Below are positions 9,301-20,900 of a stretch of 64,000 bases of DNA, piece by piece. The stretch covers positions 3,365,001 to 3,429,000 of the forward strand of contig NC_133903.1 in the NCBI RefSeq assembly GCF_964199755.1, written 5' to 3'. The translations under genes and the position numbers were made by a program. This stretch comes from Larus michahellis (taxonomy: Eukaryota; Chordata; Aves; Charadriiformes; Laridae). Every line of letters begins with the position of its first letter. The first letter of the stretch is position 1. The notes under the pieces were generated by a model. The model was not told where the DNA came from. It ran no database searches and worked only from the letters and a program-made list of their open reading frames with translations.

Positions 9301-12300
9301 TCAGGAAATCCTTAGGATTTCTGCTCTGTGGTTTCAAGAGGGGATCAGCTGGGAGGCAGGGCTGGAGGTGATGCTGGGTCTGAATGCTCTCCAGCAGTCT
9401 GCTCTAATGTTTTGACAAGATAAGAGGAAAAAAAAAAACCCAAACAGCTCTGTGAGCTGTTATTTATTTTGGGCAGCTTTTTAGAAGGAATCTCCACAAC
9501 TAGTCACAGAAAAATCAGGCAGGCAGAGGCTCTGAGAGGTTGTTAAACTCTGTCAGGATCAGCTGCAAACTTTTTCTCTCTAGTAATGATGCCTCCTCAC
9601 CTCTCTGTGCAGTGACTCATCTGGAGAGACCCGGGTAATTTGCTGGAAGTACAATCACTGCCCTCTCATCCCCACCGACCCCGTCTGTCTTTCTGCTTGC
9701 AGTGTGTGCTCACAGCGCAGAGCGACTTCAAGAAGCGAAAGCTGACAATAACCGGAGTTTAGCGCAGAGGCAGAGGTTAGAAGGTGAAATAGCTGCGTCT
9801 CGGTTTTACTCCTGGTTTTTGAAAGCAGCAAGCTTTTTGTGCGATAAATCACCCAGCAATCGCTAAGCCTTCCTTTGGACAGGTGATGTATTAAGGAAGG
9901 GGAAGAAAATGAAAGGATGCTGGTGGCTCTTTGGTCATTGTTTGGGCTGGAGCATGAAAGAAGATAGAAAAATGCTGATTAGTAGCTGGAAGCGCAGCAA
10001 AGATACCTGTGCACGGATGAATGGAAAACTCCTTGGGCTAATGAGCTGCTCAGCAGCCCTGGCCCCTCGTTTAGGACAAGAGGCTGGCTGGTCTGTGTGA
10101 CCTGGGCTGTGCTGCGGGCTGTAGAGGGGTTCAGCATGGAGCCTGTTAGCTCATTAAGGCTCGGGGCAACCTCTGACAGATCACAAAAAGTCCCAGCCAG
10201 GCCCATCCACAGGCTAAGTGGCCAGGCCACGAGCTGCAAGATGAGAACACTAGGCTGGAGGCAAAAACACCCAGTTCCCTCCCTCCTCTCTGCTTTCCTC
10301 CTTCCTCCACACGTCTTGGTTTCCTCATCTGCACAAGGGTGTTATGATCCTTCCTTCTCTTTACAGTTTATTTGGATCCCTGTGGATGCAGAGTGCTTTA
10401 TAAGACCCAAACAGCCATGCAATGGCGTGAGGGTGCAGAGAAAGCATCCTGATCTTGGTAAGCTGTTGCCTTGTGCTCTGGGAAAGTCAGAGATTTGGGC
10501 AGCTATGTTCATGTAGCTCGAAGGAATAACATGATAGATTGCATCCAGCTTTGGCGAGAGGGTCTTGAACAGACTGCAGAACTGGAGGGCCAGCAATTTT
10601 GGGCACCAGGCTAATTTCTGTCACCCTTTCCTTAGACAGCAGTGATGTACAATAACGTGGCTGCCAAATGAAGTGATACCATCAGCTTCCAATTCTTCAA
10701 CCTCTAGAGCAGATCCTTTCTTTCAGAAAACAATCCCTCTCCAGCCTGCATTTAATGTCTGCAGCTGGTACCTGCCACCACGCGTGCAAGCTCAGGCTGA
10801 GCAGTGTGCTTTCCTGTCTGAGCTGGCTCCGGATGGAGATGGTGTGAGTTAAAATGGCTTTATAAAGCTCTCTTTAACTGCAATAAAAGAAACATCACTC
10901 TGCTTTCTAGCAGAGACTCCTTTCCAACTGCAATCTGGAGCCGCCTGGTGCCTCAGAGCTGCTTCTTCCCAGTCAGAACTGAGAGTTACTCCTTCTTTCC
11001 TCTTGTTTTTTTGTTGGTTATTTTTCTTTTCTTTTTTTTTTTCCCCTCGTACTCTTCAGAAAAAGGCTGAACATTTGCACTTTGCGTTCCTCAGTCCTGC
11101 CAACAAACAGCTGTGACTCCTGAGCATTTAAGGAGTTTGTCAGCCTGTGCTGTTGAATAAGCAGTCTCTTATTTAAGGGCTCAGAGATGTAAGGAAGAAA
11201 GTCATTGCTGATTAGGTCTGCACTTCCTAGTGGCTATTTCTGTGGGAATGTGCTGGGAAAACTGAGGCCTTAGGGGACATGGGGAATTAGAGATGCCGTA
11301 GACATGGAGCCAGGATCGCCGAGCTTAGGTGCTTAGGACCAGTGGAGAGGAGAAGATCTTTGCTGTGGCCCAGCTCTTGTGCCCATCAGGAGATGCTCAT
11401 GGGGGGCATTGAAACGGGAGGAGAAAGAGTCAGTTAAACAGTAACAAATACCCAAACCATGACATCCTGCCTTTCTTCACCAGAGCTGCCCTCTAGCTAT
11501 GAGTAAGTAGCTAAACCTCCAGCATCAGAGGGTTTTTGGTGGGGGTTTTTTGGATTTTTTTTGTTTTTTTGTTGTTGTTTTAGGAGGTGGACATGTCAAA
11601 AAAAGCAGGCACGGAGTCAGAAAGTAGGTATGAGGAGGTGCAACCTGCATGACTTTCTCCTTTTTTTGTGCTTTCCTAGGAGTCTTTCCCACTGCATTAG
11701 CAACAAAGCCCTTGCCCCTTTTCCACGCTGCCTCTCCTGTCTCCGGGCAGGACCCAGTGTCTGATATTCCACTGTCCCTTGCTGAGGCTGGCAGAGATGG
11801 TGTCACTCAGCCCGATGTCTCCAGGCTGCTGCTCTGCTGATGAGACGTGAGTGTCGCTGACGTGGGAGCCGTTTGCTCACCGGCCTGTGGGGAAATTGCC
11901 GGTGCTTGCTGCTGGGGTAGGCGACGATTGCCAGCAGTGTCGGCGGCACCGAGCAGCGCGCTCTGATCATGCATCGGCAGATGCTCCGCAGGAGATCTGC
12001 AGCGCTATGACACTGCCAGAGGGGACCGTGGTCCTGGGAGTCCTGGCACAGCTCAAGCACGAAGGATCACGAGCCTGTTTTTCCTCTCGTTGATCTGGGG
12101 ACAAGCCAGAGCATTTCACTGCGCTCTGCAGATCCGAGGCAAATGAAGGGGATCGGTGGGAGAGGGAGAGCCCATGTGGGATGTCACCACCCTCTGCAAG
12201 CTTTGCCTGCTGAGGGACACCTCTCTCAGGTGTCCTTCTCCAGTCCAGGTGAGCTTTAAGGGCAGCAGCTGCTGCTTTACAAGCAGATCCTGTCTAGGAC

Positions 12301-14740
12301 AATCCCGATCCCATCCCACAGTAATTGCTCCCTCCGGAAGCGTTTCATCCTGGCTCCTGCGCTGCACTTGGCCACACCAAAAATGTTGGGCAGTGAAATG
12401 CTCCCAGAGCCGCACCCCCAGCTGCCTCTGCCCCTTCCCCTTCAAAAGGCCTCCAGCTCTCCCAAATATACCCCAGGCAGCAGCCTGTCTGCGCTAGTTC
12501 CCTCCCCAGTTTCAAACCCCAGGTCATGAATAGGAAAGCTGGTTTAAATTTGGAAGAAGGATTGGTTTGTTCCCTTTTGATCACCTCAGTACCGGCACGC
12601 AATGCCGCTGTGCAAGTCTGTGCCAACCCCTCTGAGCTCCTCAGAGTTTAATTGACCATCATAATTGTCAGGCTTCATTTTCCTGCAGAGTTTTTCCTGA
12701 AGGGGCAGATGAGGGTCGCAGACTTGGAGGGCATCTCTCGTTCCCTGTAAAACTGTGCAAAACAGCGATAAACAGCCAGCCCTGGAGTTTTCCTCCCGGA
12801 GATGCTCTGCAGCTCCCCAGACCCCTCTTGCTCTGCAGACCCCTTCACCCTTGGGAGTGTTTTGGCTGGAGGAGGCAGCAGATACAGTCCCGAAGCCAGC
12901 CAGCCGCGGTGCTGTGGATGTGTCAGGAGAGATTGGGCTCTCTCGGTGCAGATGGTAATGGAGTGAGATCAGCCGCTGGCAGAAGCTGAGGAGAACGTGG
13001 TCAGGAGTCAGGGCATAATCTCTGCCGCTGCCTGATTTTTTGTGGCATCTCTTTATTTATTTGTACTTGAAATATTTTTTGCCCTGGTTGTCCGTGGTCC
13101 TTTGTGCTCGCTTCTGGAGAACAATGAAACTGTGGTGTGTTTCTGCAGCGGTGGCTACAGATGGAGTCTGCGGCCATATAAGTACAAAGTATTACCCTTA
13201 TAAATCATTTCAGCACTTTTCCTCCATGAAAAATGATCTGTCTCTATCAACTCCCAAAGAAGCACAAATAAAAAGAACAATTTCTTTCAAATGCAGTTCA
13301 GCATTATCAGATGTGTGACACGGAGTACCCAGCAGGCCGGATTTTGTCTGTGTTTGTGCCTGTTTTACTGAAGGGACGGCCGTAAGAGTAAAGATTGCTG
13401 AACCCTTGAGTTACATCACGATGCTCAGAATTTGAGCCAACCCTCTCGTCCCATTGGTGATGGATTTATTCCAGGCTGGAGGAAGTTTCGCCATCTCCCA
13501 CCTTCCTAACTTGCAGGTAAGACTGTGGCCATTTTTAAGCTGTATTTTCTGTTCTTTTTGGAGGGAGGAGGTACCGTTTGGGACCGTTTGGTGTTCCCAT
13601 TGTGCCTTTTGCCACAAGAACAGGATGGTTTCCCATTAGTGTTCTTTATGGTCTGGAAAAACATTATAAACTTTTTAGCAGACTCATAAATGTCAACTCG
13701 GTGTCATCATGTGTTGTGCTTGGCTACACAGTCACCTCTTCCTCATAAGTCCTTCAAACTATAAAAAGGGGGAAGAGTTGGAAATGGCCAATTTCAGCAT
13801 TGAGAAAAGGCTGGAGCAAAGCTGTGACCTTCAGAGATCTCCCCCAAAAGCAAGGATGGATCAGGGCTGACCAAGTGACTTTTCCTTGATGGGAAGGACT
13901 GGCAAGGCAGGATCATCTTTGCCTTTTGCATCAGGAATGTGGTCTGTCTTATGTCTGAGGAACAAAGGAGTGATTTGGGGGCAGCTGTAATTGCATTTTT
14001 GGAGTGAGTTTCTGTTCAGATTTAACACTGTGACATTATGCTTCTTATGACACGAGTAATTAAAACAAAGTAAAAATAACGTCTTTTAGCCTGCTGTGGC
14101 CCTGTCAAGGAGTCGGAGATGGGTTGCGCTCCAAGGAAGAGGGTGGAAAAGAGAAGAGGGTTCAAGGGACAAGGGCTGTTTTGAAGGGCAACTAAAAAGG
14201 AGGAGAAAAGAAAACAAGAAAGCAGAGCAAAGAGAAAAGCCAGAGGCTATCCACAGGGATAATGGCACTTTGTTCATTCCGAATTTATCGTAATTTCTAG
14301 ACCCTGATGTACTCAGATCCTTTTTCTTTGCAGTCCAGCTGCATTTCTGGTGCATGATGAAGGGACTACATGATTTTATGTGTGTCTCTAAGCTTTTACC
14401 CTTTTCTGACCCACTACATCACTCTTAGGGTCTTGTCTTAGAAGCATGGAGTTGGCAGGACTCGGGGTGAGCAAACATCTCTCAAAGGGTGAAAGGAATC
14501 TCTGGAAATATCTTGCAAGTTGGATCTATCACCCTGCTCTACCTACAGGGGACCCTCATTTTGTGTTAGCCCTCAAAGCGAAACGGCAGTATTTTCCCAG
14601 TGCTGAGAACAAGCAACGCTCAGCATGTGTCCTCCTGCCCCATTGCCAGCCCTTGTTCCTACCCTGTGCCTGGAGATTTGCAGGGAATGAATAACTCACT
14701 TGATCTGCCCAGTGAGGGGCGTCTCAGCAGGGATTTCCTT
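9301..14740. other. Non-coding interval, right part
   Basis: No gene is recognised. There are T-rich tracts at about 11.02-11.05 kb and 11.53-11.58 kb, the second mixed with G runs. A modest CpG patch at 11.85-12.0 kb contains a donor-like GAC|GTGAGTG on the plus strand. AT-rich sequence with scattered homeobox-type motifs lies around 13.17-13.30 and 14.03-14.08 kb. This is probably ordinary intergenic DNA between the GPCR and GRIFIN. Confidence 0.45.
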
Positions 14741-14747
14741 GTTTGAT

Positions 14748-14753
14748 TTTATT
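14748..14753 (-). terminator. Candidate GRIFIN poly(A) signal
   Basis: A minus-strand AATAAA lies 500 bp past the GRIFIN stop codon and is the nearest canonical signal I see downstream of the gene. A closer, non-canonical signal could be used instead. Confidence 0.3.
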
Positions 14754-14880
14754 GGCAAATATGGTAGCATTTTTACCCAGCTCCCGGAAAGAAATGTCCC
14801 TTTCCACCCCTAACATCCACACCCATTACATCCTTCACCACATGGCCAGCTGAGGACTAGTGCTAACTCACACCCTACTC

Positions 14881-14926
14881 CTGGACAAACACCTGAATGT
14901 TTCTAGGGTAACATTCAGGTGTCCAG
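14881..14926. repeat. Perfect 13-bp inverted repeat (hairpin)
   Basis: The arms ACACCTGAATGTT (14889-14901) and AACATTCAGGTGT (14910-14922) are exact reverse complements around an 8-nt loop. Four more pairs (CTGG at 14881-14884 with CCAG at 14923-14926) extend the stem past a 4-nt bulge. It lies about 330 bp downstream of the GRIFIN stop codon and could fold as a hairpin in the transcript or in DNA. Confidence 0.85.
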
Positions 14927-15252
14927 ACTACTCGAGGCAGACCTGATCTATCAGACTGACCAACAGCAAAGACAATAAGACCTATAAATCCCATTGTGCA
15001 GAAGGGCAGAAGGTCTTCGATGATCTGGGCTATGTCTAGCATCGTGGCTGGGGTCTGCCTTAGTGCTGTGGCATGCAATGGGAGTGACCATCACTTCATC
15101 ACACATTACTCACAGTAATGAGGACACATGTGGAAGACGCATCTTCCTGGCCAGTGATGGCATGTATTGGGTGGAGAAGAGGAGGAGATGGTCTCCAGAT
15201 GGATCAGTATCTTAAAGGGGAACGGTCTGTGAGACTGTCCCAACTCTGGTCT

Positions 15253-15417
15253 TTAGTAAAGGCCTCGTCTGGTGATTTCCACTGAAGAAATGGCAATATC
15301 ATTGAGAATCTGCAGCTTGGTGATGGATGAAAGCTGCTTCTGCCGATGCTTGTACTGCAAGATTTTGTTTTCATCGATGAAAATGTGGAAATAGTCCTGG
15401 TCAGAGTAGATTTCAAC
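15253..15417 (-). CDS. GRIFIN: GRIFIN coding exon 4 (last)
   Basis: A 165-bp terminal exon starts VEIYSDQD and ends RRGLY with the stop codon at 15255-15253. The acceptor is CTCTCTTTCAG (AG at 15419-15418). It supplies the C-terminal strands of the galectin fold. Confidence 0.95.
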   Translation of the reverse strand, partial: VEIYSDQDYFHIFIDENKILQYKHRQKQLSSITKLQILNDIAISSVEITRRGLY

Positions 15418-17752
15418 CTGAAAGAGAGACTGTGTTAGGTTTACCACGTGTCCCCACACCCTCAGTGGACCTTGCTGCCATCATGTCAGCGAGTGTGCAG
15501 ATCTGGGCCCGTGGATCTACAACCCACTTCAAATCCTGCCAGAGGCGACACACGCTACTCACCCCCTCTTTGGGGAAAAGGACGGAATTACTGAGTTCTT
15601 CACTTTGTGGTAGTAGAAATTGGTGATAATGTAAAGCCTAAACTGAAAGCAAATGCAGCATCCAGGGATTATTGTTGAGGCTCTGTATGTCTGTGCCCGA
15701 GTTGGGTGTGAATCATCAGCAAATCAGGGTACAACAGAAATATTGACAGGAGACAGAGCCAGAGAGGAGATGTTACTGGGTAGGGTGCTGGTAGGAAAGG
15801 CAGGGCAAGATCCATGAGGAGAACTCCAGTATTGGTTGGGTCACTCCTGTCCCACCCGAGGAGACCCATGGGGTGACGCAGGGTTACCTGGAATGGCTCC
15901 TTTGCTTCGAAGGGGAAGGTGTTATTCACCTCTTCCTTCCCCCAGCGGTTGGCGAGGAAGGAATTGCAGACGATTCTGGAGCTGGAGAAGCGGGGGTTAA
16001 AGTGGAGAGCGATTTGGTCTCCAGGATCACAGAGCAAATTAATTTCAAACCTAAGACAGCGAGAGAGAGAGAAGTGATGGAGAGCTGTGGAGCGATGCTG
16101 CTGGCTCTCGCGAGCTGGGAGGGCTGCAGAGTGTGTCCTTACATGCTCGAACTGGAACTGGTCTCGCCCTTGACCACGACACTCCAACCGGGACACATCC
16201 CCTCTGGGTACAGGGCCTCGAACTGCCGGCGAGGAGGCGATGGTGAAGCATGGCAAGGTGAGAGAGATGCACAGCCCTGCTCATGCCCTACACATCTGCA
16301 TCTTTCTTACCCTCTCATCGTCTTGTCCTTTCTCCCCCCTTCCCATGCAGGCACACGCTCTGCCCCTGCTTTTTTCTCGCTCCTAAATAATCTCAGGGGC
16401 TCTAAATTGATACGAAATGAAGTTGCTGCAACATCCAGTTGATGAGGTGGGATTTTCTTCCCTCCAAGGTCTTTTGTAATGAGCTGGGTGGGATCAGGGA
16501 GCAAAAATTGAAGAACCTGAGTGCCTTCATTGTTGGTAGGACAGAAGGATGCCCTGCTCCCTCTGCCCACCTGGGCAGTACAAAATCCAAAGCAGAAAAC
16601 TGTGAGGCTTTGAAGCAGGATGTGAAAGACAAGGACTGATCATGGAATGGGTGTAAGGTGATATCCAGCCCATCCTCATCCAGCGTTACGTGGGTGACAC
16701 TTCCCACAAGCTCCTGTCCAATCCCCCATTCCGCCCGCTCCCCCCATCTCCAAGGTTAAACTTACATAAAACGAGCTGGAAAATGTTCCTTTTTGAATAA
16801 TTCATAGTTTTGTTAAATAACTCATTTTAATAAGAAGTGCTTGCCATTTCACCCCACATTTTTTTTTTAGCACTCTAATGATCTTGCATTTCTGAGCATC
16901 CCCCTCTCTCAAACCTGTTACTCACACTGGGAAAATCTCTCCAGCGTTGGCATCTCCACTGCCAGCTCCGTGCCTTGCTTTGCCTCCCCATAGCTCAGCA
17001 CTTCCACTCCCCTGTTTCTTTCTCTGCCACAATTTCCCATTTCCAGTGCATCTTTGGGATACGCATGTTTTGGGGCAGGAGCTGAGATACGATGATGGCC
17101 AACCTCATGTCCTTGTGCCGGGCTACTTTTATTGAGTAGCTTTGGGAACCCATGCATGGTTGTTCAAAGGCTCTGACCGCACCGGTGTGTCCCCCTGTGA
17201 AACACGGAGGGCTGATGGAGCTGACAATAGGGTTTCAAACAGTGAGTGGCGAGATGGCAGCACCCAGGTTAGCCTTGCCTTGACCCTTAGCTTGTCATTA
17301 TTCCAACACCCCCAGCAAAAGACATGCCACGTACACAGGAAACAGCAATTCCCTCTTTGCTGTCGTCTGTCCCAGTGGAGACGGAGGGCAAAGCACAGAT
17401 CTCCTCTGCTAAAACATCGGTTGCATTTTGGTCTCAGCTTAAACCCTCCAAGCCAGAAGAGCTGCCGTCAGGGCAGTGTGACCCCGGTCCAGCTCTGGTG
17501 TAACTGAAACAAAAAATCTGTCCTATGGCCTTGTCTTGAAAGCCACGGAGGTCTCAGCTTTGCAAGAGCCTGGATGGGATGGAAATAGAGGGGCAGCACC
17601 ACAAGTAGCATCCCCACGTCTTTTGGGATTTCTGCCTTTCCTGCCCTTGTCTGTGCCGCTTTCCTTTATCCACCGCCTGCCTCCGTACCGTCACCCATCA
17701 GACAGACCCAGCTGTGCCGGCTCTTGTCCCCAGCGCTTACCCGCAGTGCCAT
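15253..17752 (-). CDS. GRIFIN: GRIFIN, galectin-related inter-fibre protein of the lens (four exons)
   Basis: The coding sequence joins 17752-17741, 16222-16143, 16050-15888 and 15417-15253 to give 139 residues, the usual length for the family. All introns are GT-AG, and the phases meet (an ATG codon for Met31 is split between exons 2 and 3). The protein is a single galectin domain, a soluble beta-sandwich abundant in lens fibre cells. Sugar-site residues visible are His47, Asn49 and Arg51 (HFNPR), Asn60, Trp67 and Glu70. The last position of the galectin W-G-x-E-x-R motif is Val72 instead of Arg. The C-terminus ends RRGLY. Mammalian GRIFIN is reported not to bind lactose, whereas the chicken protein does. 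The start MALR is supported by the family N-terminus and by a TATA box upstream. Identification is by recognition of the family sequence. Confidence 0.96.
15888..16050 (-). CDS. GRIFIN: GRIFIN coding exon 3, galectin sugar-site exon
   Basis: A 163-bp exon carries HFNPR, the N60 position and WGKEEV. The acceptor is TTAG (AG at 16052-16051) after a very short 92-bp intron. The donor is CAG|GTAACC (GT at 15887-15886). Confidence 0.95.
16143..16222 (-). CDS. GRIFIN: GRIFIN coding exon 2
   Basis: An 80-bp exon starts FEALYPEGM and ends with a serine-rich stretch plus the first two bases of an ATG codon. The acceptor is GCCGGCAG (AG at 16224-16223) and the donor is AT|GTAAGG (GT at 16142-16141). 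Confidence 0.94.
17741..17752 (-). CDS. GRIFIN: GRIFIN coding exon 1
   Basis: The four codons MALR are followed by the donor CGG|GTAAGCGC (GT at 17740-17739). The intron to exon 2 is 1,518 bp. The exon is too short for any ORF search and was found from the family N-terminus and the donor. Confidence 0.88.
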
Positions 17753-17805
17753 CCCGCTCGCCTGCTCTGCGCCGCAGACCCAGCCGGGCGCACGGGCAGA
17801 GGGCT

Positions 17806-17813
17806 CTATATAG
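17806..17813 (-). promoter_or_regulatory. GRIFIN: GRIFIN TATA box
   Basis: The palindrome CTATATAG lies 53 bp upstream of the GRIFIN ATG on the minus strand, in GC-rich flanks. With usual TATA spacing the transcript would start near 17780 and have a leader of about 30 nt. A strong TATA suits a highly expressed lens gene. About 100 bp further upstream (17914-17923, minus ATTTGCTGCT) there is an AT-preceded TGCTG resembling a Maf half-site; that part is weak inference. Confidence 0.7.
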
Positions 17814-17929
17814 GGGCCGTGGGCCAGGAGCCCATGTGCACGGGGATTAGTGGCGACAGCGGGCTGAGGTGTCCCTTTCAGAGTGGGCTTTCGGGCACGG
17901 CTGGGAGATGGGGAGCAGCAAATCCCGCT

Positions 17930-20900
17930 GCCTGCCCCGCGGGTCAGCCCGCTCATGCGTGCAGGGCTAATCCAGCCCCGCACAAAGGCAGTCCTGAGCT
18001 GGGACGTGACGGAGCCGGCGTGCGGCAGCGACGGGGCGGACGGACATCCAGGCTGTGATCTGGGGGGTGTTTAATGCATGAGGGAAGGATGGAGAGTCCC
18101 AAAGCTGGGGGAGGTACCAGGAGTCCCATCTGCCACAAGGTCCGGAGAGAAAGGAGGTGGCAAAGGAGAAATAGTGGCTCCTACAGGGGCTCAGCTTCAC
18201 CCTGACTGACAGAGATTTCTTTTTCTCCCTGTTTTCTTTTTTGCTCACTCTTTGTGGGTCAGAGCCCTGAAACGAGCTGATGCCAGCTCTGTCACAGCCG
18301 CTTTTCCACCTCACGGTGCTCTGGGGCTGGCGGGTTTGGGATGCTGCTGTGCTGAGCTCAGCATGTCCCAGCCCCGCGTTTCCCCTCCCTGCTGGGGACA
18401 ATACAGGGATTTGGGAGCAGGGTGAGGGAGCCTTTGTCTGATATTTCCTGTCATGCAAAGGCATCGAGAAATGAGCAGCAATGAAATGAATTTCAGTGGT
18501 GGGGGTTTTCACCGAATGGCTGGGGGAAGCTGGCCCAGGGAAGGGAGGGATGGTTGCGCGTCTCCCCCCTCTTACCAGGGTAAACGCATTAAAACCAGAT
18601 GCTGTCCCCATCCCTGCATGCACTGGAGGCTGTGATGTCCCCCGGCTGGTCCTACAGGAATCCATGGCTTTCGCGGTTAAAACCTCCTCACTGTATGGGC
18701 CACAGTGCTGATGTTATTTAATGTGTTTATTTTATTTCCAGCAGATAAGCAGAATGAGAGCTACTATCCCAGGCTCTGGTGCCCTTGGCAGATGATTAAA
18801 AATGCAATCCAGCAGACATAGAAGCCAACAGCCTCTCTTGGGGCTGAAAAAGCCGAGTCCCAGGCTGGGATTTGCCCATTTGGACTCCTACAAAACCAAA
18901 CTGTGTGAAGCTGAGCTCTGCCGCGGTCTCCTTGCTCAGCTCCCGGCTCTCCAGGCGCTGTGCTGGGGAACACTGGAGGAGAGCTCTGCTACAGATGGCA
19001 GCATCGGGGTGTGCAAGGGAGTCATGAGCCAGCAGCAGAAGTGCCGAGGTGGTGGTGGCAGGACCAGGGACATCCCACCCATCCCTCCTTGGGCTGCCGT
19101 AGGGTGCTGGCTGTTGGCATCTCCGATCTGCCCAGCTCTATGTCTCCCCTACTTATGGCCTGAACCCAAAGTTGTGGATTTACCCCCAGAATCATCCCTC
19201 CCTGCTTGTTTCTTCTGCCTGCCAGGCAAGGGACTGCGGGGACGAGGGGCTGCTTTTGAGATACCCGCCACGGCAGTGGGCAAAACCAGACAGCGCTGCA
19301 GTCCTGCACGTAGGAGAGGAGTGATCTGCAAGCTAAATAATTGTGCCAAGTTATTCATAATTATGCTAATGAAATCAGTGGACTGAGGAAGGCTTGGGAA
19401 CCGCAGGGCAGGTGGGGGTACAGTGGGATGGCAGAGGATCTTGCCTGGCACGCCGTGGTGGGACACATACTGGCTCCTGTCTGTGCCCGGGGGCTGCGTC
19501 TCACCCTCGTGGTGCAGAAACCAGCGCGAGTCACAACCTCTAGAGATGTCTAGTAAAAGCAAGCGCTGGCCACAAATCTGTGTGCACAGAGCCTGTCCTG
19601 GCTCTGAGGATGTCCCGGCCACGCTGAGTCTCATTCCAGCTCCCACCGCAGCCTCTGCTGGTGCCATCACCAGCAACAGGCATGGAATTGTTCCCCTGCT
19701 GCATCAGGCCGAGGGGTACTGGGAACCACTGGGCTGCCCTGGGGGAGAGCAAAAAAAGCCAGTGAAGGCAGGTTTGGAGAGATGGGAAAGCTCTCGGGGA
19801 ATGAGGGGAAATTTAGATCGCTCCAGTTTTGGGGACAGCAGCTTCTGAGATGCCCAGCGCTTCCCAAAATTCAAGGCTTTGCTTCCTCTTGGCATTTCAG
19901 CAAAAGCAAGAAAGGTTGCTGGGGAAAGATGCAAACACCTGTGTTTCACCAGTAAATGGTGCCCAAATACCGACTGCTTTTACAGGTGCACCTCTATTTG
20001 CCTTCTGCCTGTTGTACCTCTGCTCAGAAGGCATCGTAGCAGCTGTCTGCTTAGCAAGGAGAAAGGGACTGGAAATGTGTTTAAAATCTCAGATATTGGA
20101 GGCAGCATTGGGTGATTAGTTACTTAATGCCATAATTTCTCCCTCTCTTTGGTGATGGATGGAAAAAAAAAACCCCACACACCGGCTATGTGCCACTGGG
20201 ATACAGAAAGGAGAGACACAGTCTGAGGTGGAGAGGGTCGAGCGTAGGAGAGGAGATGATAAACTCGTGGCTTGGTTAACTGCAGGGGATGCATTAGCAG
20301 ATCTGCTTATGCATTTGCCAGCCGTTTGGTCATACAACTACCAGAGTTTACACCTTTCCTTAAGCTGTTGTTATCCGTGTCCTGCTCTTGGTGGTTCTTC
20401 CCAAAGTCTTTTTCCTGCTGCTCACAGAGTGTCAGAAACACCCGGCGAGGAGCTCGGCACCGCGCTTCCCACGGGAGTTTTCACGCAAGGCTCCCCGGTG
20501 CTATACCCGGTGCGTTTCTGGGCGTGCGATTATTTCCATTAGTCTCTAGAGGTCTCCAAACGCACAGCCTGGACTCGCAGGACCTGAACACAGGGCTCGC
20601 CTCTACACACCACACGTTGATTTTCTCCTTGTCGCGCTGCCCGGCTCTGCGCTTCACCCGCCGCGTGATGCTCCGTCTTCTGACCCCCGCTCGGGTTTTT
20701 CTGTGGGCTCTTGTAGGAAAGAAGCATCCGTCCCATGACCAACTCAGTCGAGCCCTGATGTGAATGGTGCCTTTGGATACTGCCCCAGGTGAGCCCTCCG
20801 CACGCAGGTACCTGTTGTCCCTCATCTACCTTGTCCTGCCAGCCAGAAACATCAGCAGGCAGACCTGACTGTGCCCACGCCTGCGTTATATTGCTATATG

